Virus record (IMG/VR): IMGVR_UViG_3300042562_002114
Span: 1-34,225 of that record
DNA from: a virus
Direction: 5' to 3' (one strand)
Length of the DNA: 34,225 bases
Part shown: positions 6,245 through 13,963 of the stretch, piece after piece
Layout: the number at the start of each line of letters is the position of its first letter
Position numbering within the stretch: the first letter of the stretch is position 1
The notes under the pieces: generated by a model
Database searches by the model: none
What the model saw: only the letters and a program-made list of their open reading frames with translations
What the model was told of the DNA's origin: nothing
Position numbers and translations under genes: made by a program

Positions 6245-7585
6245 ATGGCAGCATCGCCAAAATTGCGTGCTGAGTTCAAAAGTGCCTTTGCTGAGGCTGA
6301 AGCACTTCGGTTGAACGAAGATCGCAACGACGACCAGACAGCTCGCTACAAGGCAATCTTGCAAGAGACCCTGCCTACGCTCAAAGCCAAAATCGACGAA
6401 GCCGACGCCCTCGACTCCGTAAACCTCGATTCCTATCGCGACCTGACAAACAAGTCTGTTGGCACACCTTACAGTGGCTCAACACGCTCTGCCGGGTTCA
6501 CAACGATCTCGGATTCAGGTGAGGTCCAAGACGATGGTCTGGGCATCCTGACAGAGAAACAAAACAAGTCGATCTCGACTCCAGAATACGCCCGAGCCTT
6601 CAAGGCTTTCCTCCACTTCGGTGAAGACAAGCTCAAGAACAACTACGCTCGGACATTCAAAACGCTGGTCGAAGGCATCGACGAAGGTGCTGGCTATTTC
6701 GTACCACCTGACATGCTCAACGAAGTCATTCAGCGTAAGCCAGCCCCAACAACCCTGCGAGGTCGTGTTCGTCAGATCACCACCAACAGCAACCGTGTTG
6801 TCATGCTGCGTACCACCTTCCGCGACGATGTCTATACCAGCCCAATTCAGGGCATGTGGACAGGCGAAGCCGGAACACCAAGTGCTTCCCTTGAGCCAAC
6901 CTTCGGCGAAGTTTCGATCCCAGTTCATGAATACATGGGCCGGATTTCGATGTCCAACACGCTCTTGGAAGACTCAGGATTCAACCTGGAATCCTACTTC
7001 AATCAAGAGTTGCAAACCTGGCTTGATCTCCACTACGAGAAGCACCTTGCTTACGGTACGGGTGTAGGCCAACCTCGGGGTATCTGGAACTCGATTTCCA
7101 GCAGTTCGGGTGGCGAGGCAGGTAAATTCGGCTTCGTGACTGCATCTGGTTCTAGCTCGACGCTGGACGCTGATACGGTTAAATCCATGCGGTTCAGCAT
7201 TCTGCCTCAATACGCTCAACCAAACTTCAGCTTCGTGATGCACCAGCAAACAGCGAAGACTGTGAGCCTGTTCAAAGCGTCCAACGGTCAGTACCTGTTC
7301 CAGAGCGGTCAGAACTTCCCTGGCATCGTCCAGCCGATTCCTGACTCGATTGACGGGTTCCCAATCAGCTACTGCCAGTTCGCTCCTCTTCAGGGTACGA
7401 GTGGTAACGCAGTTGCGTTCTTCGGATCGCTTCAAGGCGTGTTCATGCCGATTCGTATGGGCTTATCCGTACGGGTTTTAAATGAAATCGAAGCCGTGAA
7501 CAATCGCCGTGTTTACCTCTTCCGTTTGCGTTGGGGTGCAGACACAATCCAAGAACAATACGGCAAATTCATCAAGGTATCTTGA
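6245..7585 (+). CDS. HK97-fold major capsid protein
   Basis: 446 residues with AAGGAG at 6231-6236 before the ATG. The first about 100 residues are charged and helical (delta domain, a built-in scaffold expected to be removed by the upstream protease). The N-arm follows (EYARAFKAFLHFGED), then the typical core: PPDMLNEVIQR, the RGRVRQITTNSN strand, the GRISMSNTLLEDS segment, the YGTGVGQPRGI motif and the C-terminal P-domain strands (RVYLFRLRWGAD). Length and order fit the Phage_capsid family. Cleavage would leave about 340 residues. Confidence 0.95.
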   Translation: MAASPKLRAEFKSAFAEAEALRLNEDRNDDQTARYKAILQETLPTLKAKIDEADALDSVNLDSYRDLTNKSVGTPYSGSTRSAGFTTISDSGEVQDDGLGILTEKQNKSISTPEYARAFKAFLHFGEDKLKNNYARTFKTLVEGIDEGAGYFVPPDMLNEVIQRKPAPTTLRGRVRQITTNSNRVVMLRTTFRDDVYTSPIQGMWTGEAGTPSASLEPTFGEVSIPVHEYMGRISMSNTLLEDSGFNLESYFNQELQTWLDLHYEKHLAYGTGVGQPRGIWNSISSSSGGEAGKFGFVTASGSSSTLDADTVKSMRFSILPQYAQPNFSFVMHQQTAKTVSLFKASNGQYLFQSGQNFPGIVQPIPDSIDGFPISYCQFAPLQGTSGNAVAFFGSLQGVFMPIRMGLSVRVLNEIEAVNNRRVYLFRLRWGADTIQEQYGKFIKVS

Positions 7586-7608
7586 TATAAGCACAAGAGG
7601 AGAACCAT

Positions 7609-8115
7609 ATGTCACGTCATAATCAGCTCTTAAGTGGTGTTCAAGTCAAGCACCTTGTGTTTACCTCGGGAAACAGCTCGTCTGTTCAGGTAAACAGTGC
7701 CAACGGACTCTTCGGTGGGGTGACCTTTCTGGTCAACTTCGCCCTAGCCGCATCCTCGGCAATCAAGGTTCAGGAATCAGCCGATGGCACGACATGGAAC
7801 GACCTTACGGTCGGTTACCAAGTGTCCACTACATTTGGCACGCCAATTACTGCTGTTCCTGCTGTTCCTGGTGCTGCAATCTCTGCATCTGCTACGACAG
7901 CGGCGACAAACCAGTTCCTGGCGATCAGCGTCAACCACCCAGGCAAGGACACGGCTGTCCAAGTGTCAAACACAACCGCTTTTGTGAGCAAGCCTTACAT
8001 GCGTGTTGTAGCGACCACTGGGACTGCCACTTACGGTGTTGCATTGCTGCACAACTCCAATCTGACTCCGGTTCCGCAACCTGATGTTGCCATCGAGACC
8101 AAGGGAACCAACTGA
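7609..8115 (+). CDS. Probable capsid decoration or accessory head protein
   Basis: 168 residues, strong ribosome binding site AGAGGAGAACC before the ATG at 7609. Almost entirely beta-strand-like and rich in Ser, Thr, Ala and Val (SGNSSSVQVNSANG, TAVPAVPGAAISAS). No cysteines and no catalytic motif. Its place directly after the capsid gene and the strong ribosome binding site suggest an abundant head protein such as a decoration or cement protein. Family not identified. A stable hairpin follows the gene. Confidence 0.6.
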   Translation: MSRHNQLLSGVQVKHLVFTSGNSSSVQVNSANGLFGGVTFLVNFALAASSAIKVQESADGTTWNDLTVGYQVSTTFGTPITAVPAVPGAAISASATTAATNQFLAISVNHPGKDTAVQVSNTTAFVSKPYMRVVATTGTATYGVALLHNSNLTPVPQPDVAIETKGTN

Positions 8116-8135
8116 TTCCCACCTTTCGGCCCTCT

Positions 8136-8157
8136 GGGGCGACCTTCGGGTCGTCCC
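8136..8157 (+). terminator. Stable UUCG hairpin, possible attenuator
   Basis: GGGGCGACC-TTCG-GGTCGTCCC forms a 9-bp stem (one G-T pair) closed by the extra-stable TTCG tetraloop, followed by TTT only. The T tract is short, so partial termination or mRNA end stabilisation is more likely than full termination. It separates the high-output capsid/decoration genes from the low-copy connector genes. Confidence 0.6.
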
Positions 8158-8186
8158 TTTGGGTTCGAGAGCTTTAAGGAGACCCC

Positions 8187-8858
8187 GTGGATATTCTGCT
8201 GACTCTAACCGAATGCCTGACGTATATTCCTTCACTAGCGGATGCTCCATCGGCTACTGTACAGGTCTATATCGACGCTGCTTCGAGATCAGTAGAGAAG
8301 TTCTGCAACCGGATCTTCCTATCGGACACAGTCACCGAGCGTTACGTTATCAATCAAAGTCAGCGTATCTACCTCCGCAGAACGCCAGTTACAAGTGTTT
8401 CCCGAGTCGCAATCTACCAGCAGTCCGACCCTGTCAAGGGCGATTCCTGCGGCTACGTGGACAGCTATAACTCCAGCGAAACAAACCTGACCGAAACAAA
8501 GCTGGACATCAATCTCGAATACGTTCTCGAGCCGTCTACAGGCGTGCTTACATTCGTCAATCCATATATAAACAGATTTAAGTCATTCATCAAGCAAGAT
8601 AACCCGTACAGTTTGCAATATTTTTACACAGTCGATTACACGGGTGGCTTTGACTATTGCCCAGAACCTGTAAAACTCGCAATTGCCCAGCTGGTCAACG
8701 GGATGTACTCTTCTTCAAAGTATGATGGCTCGCTCCAGTCCGAAAGAATTGGCGATTACTCATACACGCGATCTGGTGCTACACCCTTTCTTACAGCAAA
8801 GCATCCCGCTGCTAACCTTTTAGCTCCTTACGTGAGGTATTCGGTCAATGGCATTTGA
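8187..8858 (+). CDS. Head-tail connector (adaptor) protein
   Basis: 223 residues, GTG start with TTAAGGAGA upstream. The pattern is that of gp6/gp15-type adaptor proteins that bind beneath the portal: an N-terminal helix pair (LLTLTECLTYI, VQVYIDAASRSVEKFCNR), a beta-rich insertion, then a helix with AIAQLVNGMYSS and the characteristic SERIGDYSYT motif near residue 190. Next comes a head-closure gene overlapping by 11 nt, the expected partner. No portal is seen in the window. Confidence 0.8.
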   Translation: MDILLTLTECLTYIPSLADAPSATVQVYIDAASRSVEKFCNRIFLSDTVTERYVINQSQRIYLRRTPVTSVSRVAIYQQSDPVKGDSCGYVDSYNSSETNLTETKLDINLEYVLEPSTGVLTFVNPYINRFKSFIKQDNPYSLQYFYTVDYTGGFDYCPEPVKLAIAQLVNGMYSSSKYDGSLQSERIGDYSYTRSGATPFLTAKHPAANLLAPYVRYSVNGI

Positions 8859-9171
8859 CGACTTCCTCAACCAGACAGCCGTGATCAGCGAACTGCAATC
8901 CCTAAAGGATGTTCAGGGCGGCGTGTATCAATCTTGGATACCCGTTCTGACAGTCAAATGCCTCGTTCAGCCCAGGTCCGGTGGTGTTGACCGTGAAGAT
9001 GCCAAAGACGGTTCTGCTGCAACGCATAACATCCTGCTCAAAGGCTCTCGTAACCTTACGGCACGCAATCAGATAAAGGTTGGAACATATGTTTATAACG
9101 TGGTAAGATGTAATGACTGGAATTCTTTGAGCCATCACACAACCGCTGAATGCGTAGTGGAGACATCCTGA
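8848..9171 (+). CDS. Head closure (head-tail adaptor) protein
   Basis: 107 residues, overlapping the adaptor gene end by 11 nt. Size and beta-rich pattern fit SPP1 gp16/HK97 gp7-type stoppers: FLNQTAVI near the start, GGVYQSWIPV, and a C-terminal IKVGTYVYNVVRC strand pair. These proteins seal the filled capsid and join it to the tail. Order adaptor, closure, gp10-like, tail terminator is the usual one. Confidence 0.75.
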   Translation: MAFDDFLNQTAVISELQSLKDVQGGVYQSWIPVLTVKCLVQPRSGGVDREDAKDGSAATHNILLKGSRNLTARNQIKVGTYVYNVVRCNDWNSLSHHTTAECVVETS

Positions 9172-10022
9172 TGGATATTAACTCCGCAATGAAACTGATA
9201 AATCAGATCGCGAAGAGCGGCGTAACGTCCGGTTCCAGCCAGAGCATGCCCCAAAAGGCCTCGAAGCAATGGGTCTCAGACAACAACGATGTTCACAGGA
9301 TAAATTCCGCTGCCTTGGATGCTGTAGCAGAACACGCAGTAAAACGGGTCAAGAGATCCTTGAGCGAGAAATACCCACCTTCATCTCAGCCCGGCGAAGC
9401 CCCTGCGAGAAGAACTGGAACGCTCCACGATTCAATCCACTGGAGAAGAGGCGTAGAATCCCGTCAATTCCCAGGACCAGCCAGCAATTCTGCCAGTGAT
9501 GAAAAGCGATTTGCTTCTAAAAAGCCAGCGGATTACGCATGGCGAGAAAAGATTCAAAGAGAAGGCTTCAGCGACAAATCGATGATTACGCCTTATCCCG
9601 CTCGGAAGCCACCCTCCATTGGAACGCGAATCATCCAGGTAAATCCTCGGGCGGTAGATAGCTCAGGACGCAGTCGTCTCGAGTATTACAGCTATTACCT
9701 TGAATCAGGCTGGTGGTCCAAAGGGAACGATGGATTCGGCGATAAACGACCTGAAAGCGAAGGCTCAGGCAAGAAAATCAAGCGGCAGTCCGTCCCTAAG
9801 AGCGAGAAGCGGGATGGCCCGAAGTGGAACCCACCCAGGCCTTACCTCTCGAGGCTAGCCTGGCCGGGAATTGCAAAGGAACTGGAGGGAGTCTACAAGG
9901 ATTACCTCAGAGACAAACTTCCTGCTGCATTCAAATCGCTCGCAGATAAAGCGACCCTCAAGGTCACTTACAACCGTGGTCTTCGTGTTCCGTACATTTC
10001 CGACAACAAAAATCGTCTCTAG
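9171..10022 (+). CDS. HK97 gp10-like head-tail/minor tail protein, enlarged
   Basis: The ATG at 9171 overlaps the previous stop (TGATG) and follows GGAG; an ATG at 9150 is less likely. 283 residues, about twice the usual gp10-like length. Family hallmarks are RRTGTLHDSIHW near residue 80, YYSYYLESGWW in the middle and PPRPYLSRLAWPGI near residue 228. Extra Lys/Ser/Arg-rich insertions separate them. The family acts at the head-tail junction during joining. Confidence 0.7.
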   Translation: MDINSAMKLINQIAKSGVTSGSSQSMPQKASKQWVSDNNDVHRINSAALDAVAEHAVKRVKRSLSEKYPPSSQPGEAPARRTGTLHDSIHWRRGVESRQFPGPASNSASDEKRFASKKPADYAWREKIQREGFSDKSMITPYPARKPPSIGTRIIQVNPRAVDSSGRSRLEYYSYYLESGWWSKGNDGFGDKRPESEGSGKKIKRQSVPKSEKRDGPKWNPPRPYLSRLAWPGIAKELEGVYKDYLRDKLPAAFKSLADKATLKVTYNRGLRVPYISDNKNRL

Positions 10023-10037
10023 AGGCGGGTCTCGTAA

Positions 10038-10601
10038 ATGCCAACCTCAATTGGATCTGAAACAGGTAACGGTACTACTACAGGGGGAACCTCTATGCCC
10101 ATCACAGCTTCCGGCGTAATCAACGCAACAACCACCATGACCCTGACCGATTCGGACGTGAACAGCACATCCACGGTTACCCAGAGCAACTCGCTTTCCT
10201 CTGTCGCTAGGCCTTCTACCGGACCTCCGGCGACCCCAACAGCAACTGAGCAGACCTACATGTACGCCAACCGCATATTTAAAAAGACCTACACGGCTAT
10301 TGCGGCTAACGCGACAACAACGGTTTCGCTCTCATCGTTTCCCGACCTGTTCTGCAATACTGGCACGATCTCCAAGATCAACTCAGTATCGGTGAAGAAC
10401 ACCTCGAATATGCCTGTCAATTTTGTCTTCAACGACCTGACAGGAACAACTGGCGACATCATTAAAGTTCCGGCTTATGGATATGTGCAAGTGGGTGCAG
10501 CATTAGACGGGATCACCGTTGCCGCAGCCAACTTCACTCTTCAGTGTGCCACTGCTAACGCTACAGCCGACGCCCAGGTCACAATTGCCTTTCAACGATG
10601 A
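10038..10601 (+). CDS. Hypothetical virion protein, Thr/Ala-rich
   Basis: 187 residues. The first 75 residues are low-complexity Ser/Thr/Gly (GSETGNGTTTGGTS), followed by a beta-rich domain with KINSVSVKNTSNMP and VPAYGYVQVGAAL. The beta pattern looks like a small jelly-roll or Ig-like structural module. An internal ATG at 10095 could be an alternative start. It lies between the gp10-like and tail-terminator-like genes, so a neck or decoration role is inferred. Confidence 0.55.
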   Translation: MPTSIGSETGNGTTTGGTSMPITASGVINATTTMTLTDSDVNSTSTVTQSNSLSSVARPSTGPPATPTATEQTYMYANRIFKKTYTAIAANATTTVSLSSFPDLFCNTGTISKINSVSVKNTSNMPVNFVFNDLTGTTGDIIKVPAYGYVQVGAALDGITVAAANFTLQCATANATADAQVTIAFQR

Positions 10602-10966
10602 TTCCATTTGCCCAGATCGTCAACCGCTGGACAGCCACTTCAGTAGCTCCGATGTATGTCGGGGCTATTCCTGAAGGTTTGTTCCCACCTTACGCAGCAC
10701 TAAACGTAGTGCAAAGCAATCAGGTGACACTTAGCGGAAACGCGATACTCTGGACGGAGTCTCTTTTGCAACTGAGCGTGGCTCATACGACATTGGCCGA
10801 CTGCGAGTCACTGGCTTCAATAGCAATCCAGACATACGACCGTACGAAGTTTGAAGGGGTTGCTGACATGACTTTGCTCAATCGAGCCACATCTTACAGC
10901 GAACAGCCTAACCTTACAGGCAATCGCATATGGACAGCGACTTTGGAATTCCGAGTCAGACACTAA
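10598..10966 (+). CDS. Tail terminator/completion-like protein
   Basis: 122 residues, starting in an ATGA overlap. An N-terminal helix (MIPFAQIVNRW), a central helix with LADCESLASIAIQTYD and a terminal strand ending in LEFRVRH fit the layout of tail completion proteins that cap the tube. It directly precedes the tail tube gene, the expected position. Sequence-level evidence is weak. Confidence 0.6.
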   Translation: MIPFAQIVNRWTATSVAPMYVGAIPEGLFPPYAALNVVQSNQVTLSGNAILWTESLLQLSVAHTTLADCESLASIAIQTYDRTKFEGVADMTLLNRATSYSEQPNLTGNRIWTATLEFRVRH

Positions 10967-10987
10967 TATCCCACCAAGGAGACTCCG

Positions 10988-11602
10988 ATGGCTACGCCAA
11001 GACCAACGCCAGTTGACAAATACGCTCTAGGGCGAAACAGTTTTGTTGAGATGTGGTTCCTACAACCTGGCACTGCCGACTCTTATGTCGCCTTTTCGAT
11101 CTGCATCTCTGAGGGTAGCGTGTCCTTGGACACTGATACTATTGAGATTAACTCCAACTGCCAAGCGGGTTGGAAAGTGAAACTTCCTGGGCTAAAGTCA
11201 GGCACGGCATCGTTTACAGGCTATATCGCCTCTTCAATCGAGGGGACTCCTGGGCCAGGTGCAGCACTTGATTTTGACTCAGATACAGACAGAGATAAGC
11301 ACGACATTATGCAGTACCTGGGGGAACCCTGTTACTTCTATGCCTACTCGCTTCAGTCGCCAAGTCAAACTTCTGGGGAATTCGGACTTCAGTCCGACAG
11401 TTCAGATGAAGTGCCATTTGCACTGATTCCTCAGGGGAGTTCGCTCTTAGGTGACGAGCAAGTCAACGGGTTCTTCAAGACTGGCTCTGTAACGATCAGT
11501 CCAGACGATGCTGTCAAGGTATCTATGTCCGTTGAGCTATCCGGTAAGCAGACCATCCAAGGCTTCGTTGCCGTTGGAGCGATGCTCCCAGCCCCTGTTT
11601 AA
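10988..11602 (+). CDS. Major tail tube protein
   Basis: 204 residues with CAAGGAGAC before the ATG. The pattern of siphovirus tail tube proteins is visible: an early GRNSFVEMWFL strand, SGTASFTGYIASS, PCYFYAYSLQS and the C-terminal GSVTISPDDAVKVSMSVELS stretch, typical of the beta-sandwich that stacks into tube rings. Followed by the tail assembly chaperone genes and tape measure, which fixes the role. Confidence 0.85.
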   Translation: MATPRPTPVDKYALGRNSFVEMWFLQPGTADSYVAFSICISEGSVSLDTDTIEINSNCQAGWKVKLPGLKSGTASFTGYIASSIEGTPGPGAALDFDSDTDRDKHDIMQYLGEPCYFYAYSLQSPSQTSGEFGLQSDSSDEVPFALIPQGSSLLGDEQVNGFFKTGSVTISPDDAVKVSMSVELSGKQTIQGFVAVGAMLPAPV

Positions 11603-11607
11603 TCATC

Positions 11608-11620
11608 CACTTGAAAGGTG
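11608..11620 (+). repeat. Leader motif CACTTGAAAGGTG, copy 2
   Basis: Identical to 2188-2200. Contains the ribosome binding site for the chaperone gene at 11630 and can form the same small hairpin. Confidence 0.5.
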
Positions 11621-11629
11621 GGATCTACC

Positions 11630-12079
11630 ATGTCAGAAGCATTTTACATCGACAAGCTGGCTAACTCTGGAATCGAAGTCAAGATGGCAGGGGCGACCTT
11701 CAGGGTTCGTCAGCTTACACTTCGCGATCAGGGCGTACTTCAGGCAATCATCCGCAAACTGCAACCATTCCCATCAGAAAAGGCCAAGAAGTTGGTCATC
11801 GGAATGGATAAGCAAGTGGCGGGAGATGTGATGAAGGAAGCCCTGAAAGCTGACCTTTTCTATCCGACTCCGGTGGCATCCCCAGAAGGATTGCAATTAC
11901 TGGTCAACTCGGACGAAGGCCAGAAGGCACTCTTGAAAGCCGCAATCGGTCGGAACGAAGGTGTCTCTGATTCCACGATTGAAGATCTGTACGGGGAACT
12001 CTCCTACGCAGAATTCATGCGGATTGCCGCCATTGCAGTCTCTGGGGAAGATCCAGACAACGACCCAAAAGCGGAATGA
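11630..12079 (+). CDS. Tail assembly chaperone, gpG-like
   Basis: 149 residues from ATG 11630 (an upstream GTG at 11618 overlaps the ribosome binding site and is disfavoured). Sits between the tube and tape measure genes, where gpG-type chaperones are found. Helical, with FRVRQLTLRDQGVLQAI and LSYAEFMRIAAIAV. The end of the gene carries the -1 slippery heptamer CCCAAAA, so a minority of ribosomes would make a 214-residue gpGT-like fusion with the next frame. These proteins coat the tape measure during tail assembly and are absent from the finished tail. Confidence 0.8.
   Translation: MSEAFYIDKLANSGIEVKMAGATFRVRQLTLRDQGVLQAIIRKLQPFPSEKAKKLVIGMDKQVAGDVMKEALKADLFYPTPVASPEGLQLLVNSDEGQKALLKAAIGRNEGVSDSTIEDLYGELSYAEFMRIAAIAVSGEDPDNDPKAE
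12064..12070 (+). promoter_or_regulatory. -1 ribosomal frameshift site CCCAAAA
   Basis: C CCA AAA is exactly the X XXY YYZ form relative to the frame that starts at 11630 (codon CCA begins at 12065). Slipping by -1 gives CCC AAA AGC GGA ATG and continues into the 12076-12273 frame. It lies 7 nt before the zero-frame stop at 12077-12079. Confidence 0.8.
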
Positions 12080-12273
12080 GCAGCGGTTCGCATAAAGGTG
12101 ATTCAGGAATGAATTATCAGAAGTTGATCAAGAATCTCGTTGTCGATGGACATATGTCTTTCCATGAGGTTCTTGATTTAACTCCTTTACAGATCGCTGC
12201 TCTGATGGCTGAAAACACGATACCGCCAGGCGAAGTTGATCCAGATCTATACCGGAGACATGTAAATGGCTGA
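12076..12273 (+). CDS. Tail assembly chaperone, gpT-like frameshift extension
   Basis: 65 codons in the -1 frame relative to the gpG-like gene, open back through the CCCAAAA site. The sequence VLDLTPLQIAALMAENTIP has the short helical pattern seen in the second part of tail chaperones. Probably expressed mainly as the C-terminal part of the fusion; independent starts at 12076 or 12109 cannot be excluded. Ends overlapping the next gene by 8 nt. Confidence 0.7.
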   Translation: MSSGSHKGDSGMNYQKLIKNLVVDGHMSFHEVLDLTPLQIAALMAENTIPPGEVDPDLYRRHVNG

Positions 12274-13960
12274 TCAAGCACCCTGGCCTATTGACCCACC
12301 AACCCCGACTGCTGGCGTAGGGAATGTGCTTCTTGCCCCAGGCAAACTGGCTAGACCTCCTGATGAGCCGAAAAGCGACAAAGACGGCGGGACTCTGGGC
12401 CTCAGGTTTATTGGCAGTGACATTGTAAGCTCGCACACGAAATACTGGTTCCCTGACATGACTGGCTGGCGGGTTTCTTATGGTGAACATGGGCCTGAGA
12501 ATTGCCAACAGACGTGGATCGCGCCTTGGTTTGTAAGCCCAGACCCAAATTACGCAGACCCCGAGTTCACTCAAGACCCTGACGGTTATTGGGCGCTGCC
12601 CTGGGCGATCAGGCAATTGATGTCATGGAATCGAGAACGGTACGACCATTACAACACGTTTTGGGACAACGACATTGACGAACAGGAAGAGATTCCTGGC
12701 TACCACACGTTTAATAGAGGTAAGAACTCGTATAGAAGGCTTGTCGTCACTGGTGTCGAGTTGGTCCCTCGCCCAGATTTGATGGATACAGCATCTGACA
12801 TGAAAGCTGTTAAAGACGGAGAGTTTTCGACCATAGGCGTGATGTCGTTGTCGCGGCTTGCCGAAGATCAGTGGAGTGATTCTGGTGACGAAAGCCTAAG
12901 GTATCTAAAGTACGTTGAGTATGTCCAAAATCAACTTCGGGTGATTGGTGATGCAGATGGAGTGACCGAAGACAAGGATTGGCAGCAGAGATTTCCTCGT
13001 ATGAGATCGCAGTACTGGCAAGTCAATCTGACATGGGGTCCAGATCCTTACATCAATCGCTACGGCATTCGTTACGCCAAGATGGAGATCCAGCCATCCT
13101 TGAGAATGGAATCGCTTAAGAACGTACCTATGGGAGTTGTGCCTACAGATCAGTACGGGCAACCCGCATTTAGCTCAGTTGATCCAGGATACGAACTTAA
13201 AAAACCAGATAATTCAACTTTTTATGACGAACGACCAGGAGTTGCTCCTGGAACGATAGCCAAAGGCAGATCCGACTGGATACAAGGCGTCTCTACTGGA
13301 TTCCCGGTCAGAGAACCACAGGTTACGATTCGGCTCACTTACCCATGGGTTTCTCTTGAAAATCTGCTGAAGCATGGTCCAATCGGAAATCCCGCCCAAC
13401 TCAAAGCAGATGAAGCAGAGAGGCTTGCCTCAGTCGGACCCATGATGATTCCTGAAGGGCTGTACTTAGGGTGCGTCAACAAAGACTCATTCCTCGGCTA
13501 TAGCCGTGGTCGCGTGCTATACAATTCCGCAGAAGTCTCCGAATCAGTCAGCCCTATCACGGGCAAGATTGGTTACAGGGTCATGCATGAATTCCTGATT
13601 AATCCTAACATGGAATGGAATCAGACGAGGTACACAGGCGACTACGAACCTTACATGGACCCTAAGTCATTCTACCTCAAAGAAATCGACCCTCTCTCTG
13701 TCGGCCATGACTCAATATTCCAGTTTGGTAACGGACAGGCCAATCCATCATGGAAAACGGGTTTTGTTGTCCAGCTTCAGGGAAGGACAGGCAATGAGCG
13801 AGTTTATCGAGTCAAGTCCAACCAAAACACAGGTTATCAAGCCGTATACCCTTATCCGTACAAGCAACTAAACGATCTGCTCTACTACGGACTCGATAAC
13901 ACCGTCAAAAAAGATGGCGACACAGTCATATTCGATCCATTCTCTACACTAGAGGGCTGA
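12266..13960 (+). CDS. Large unknown protein between tail chaperone and tape measure
   Basis: 564 residues, ATG with CCGGAGAC upstream. I do not recognise it. It is rich in Trp, Tyr and Pro (KYWFPDMTGWRVSYG, PYPYKQLNDLLYYG) and looks mainly beta-structured with no transmembrane helix, signal or catalytic motif. In most siphoviruses the tape measure follows the chaperone directly, so a long gene here is unusual. It is co-oriented and tightly spaced (8-nt overlap before, 3-nt gap after), so it is probably a virion tail component or tail-tip/accessory tube protein. Confidence 0.75.
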   Translation: MADQAPWPIDPPTPTAGVGNVLLAPGKLARPPDEPKSDKDGGTLGLRFIGSDIVSSHTKYWFPDMTGWRVSYGEHGPENCQQTWIAPWFVSPDPNYADPEFTQDPDGYWALPWAIRQLMSWNRERYDHYNTFWDNDIDEQEEIPGYHTFNRGKNSYRRLVVTGVELVPRPDLMDTASDMKAVKDGEFSTIGVMSLSRLAEDQWSDSGDESLRYLKYVEYVQNQLRVIGDADGVTEDKDWQQRFPRMRSQYWQVNLTWGPDPYINRYGIRYAKMEIQPSLRMESLKNVPMGVVPTDQYGQPAFSSVDPGYELKKPDNSTFYDERPGVAPGTIAKGRSDWIQGVSTGFPVREPQVTIRLTYPWVSLENLLKHGPIGNPAQLKADEAERLASVGPMMIPEGLYLGCVNKDSFLGYSRGRVLYNSAEVSESVSPITGKIGYRVMHEFLINPNMEWNQTRYTGDYEPYMDPKSFYLKEIDPLSVGHDSIFQFGNGQANPSWKTGFVVQLQGRTGNERVYRVKSNQNTGYQAVYPYPYKQLNDLLYYGLDNTVKKDGDTVIFDPFSTLEG

Positions 13961-13963
13961 TCC

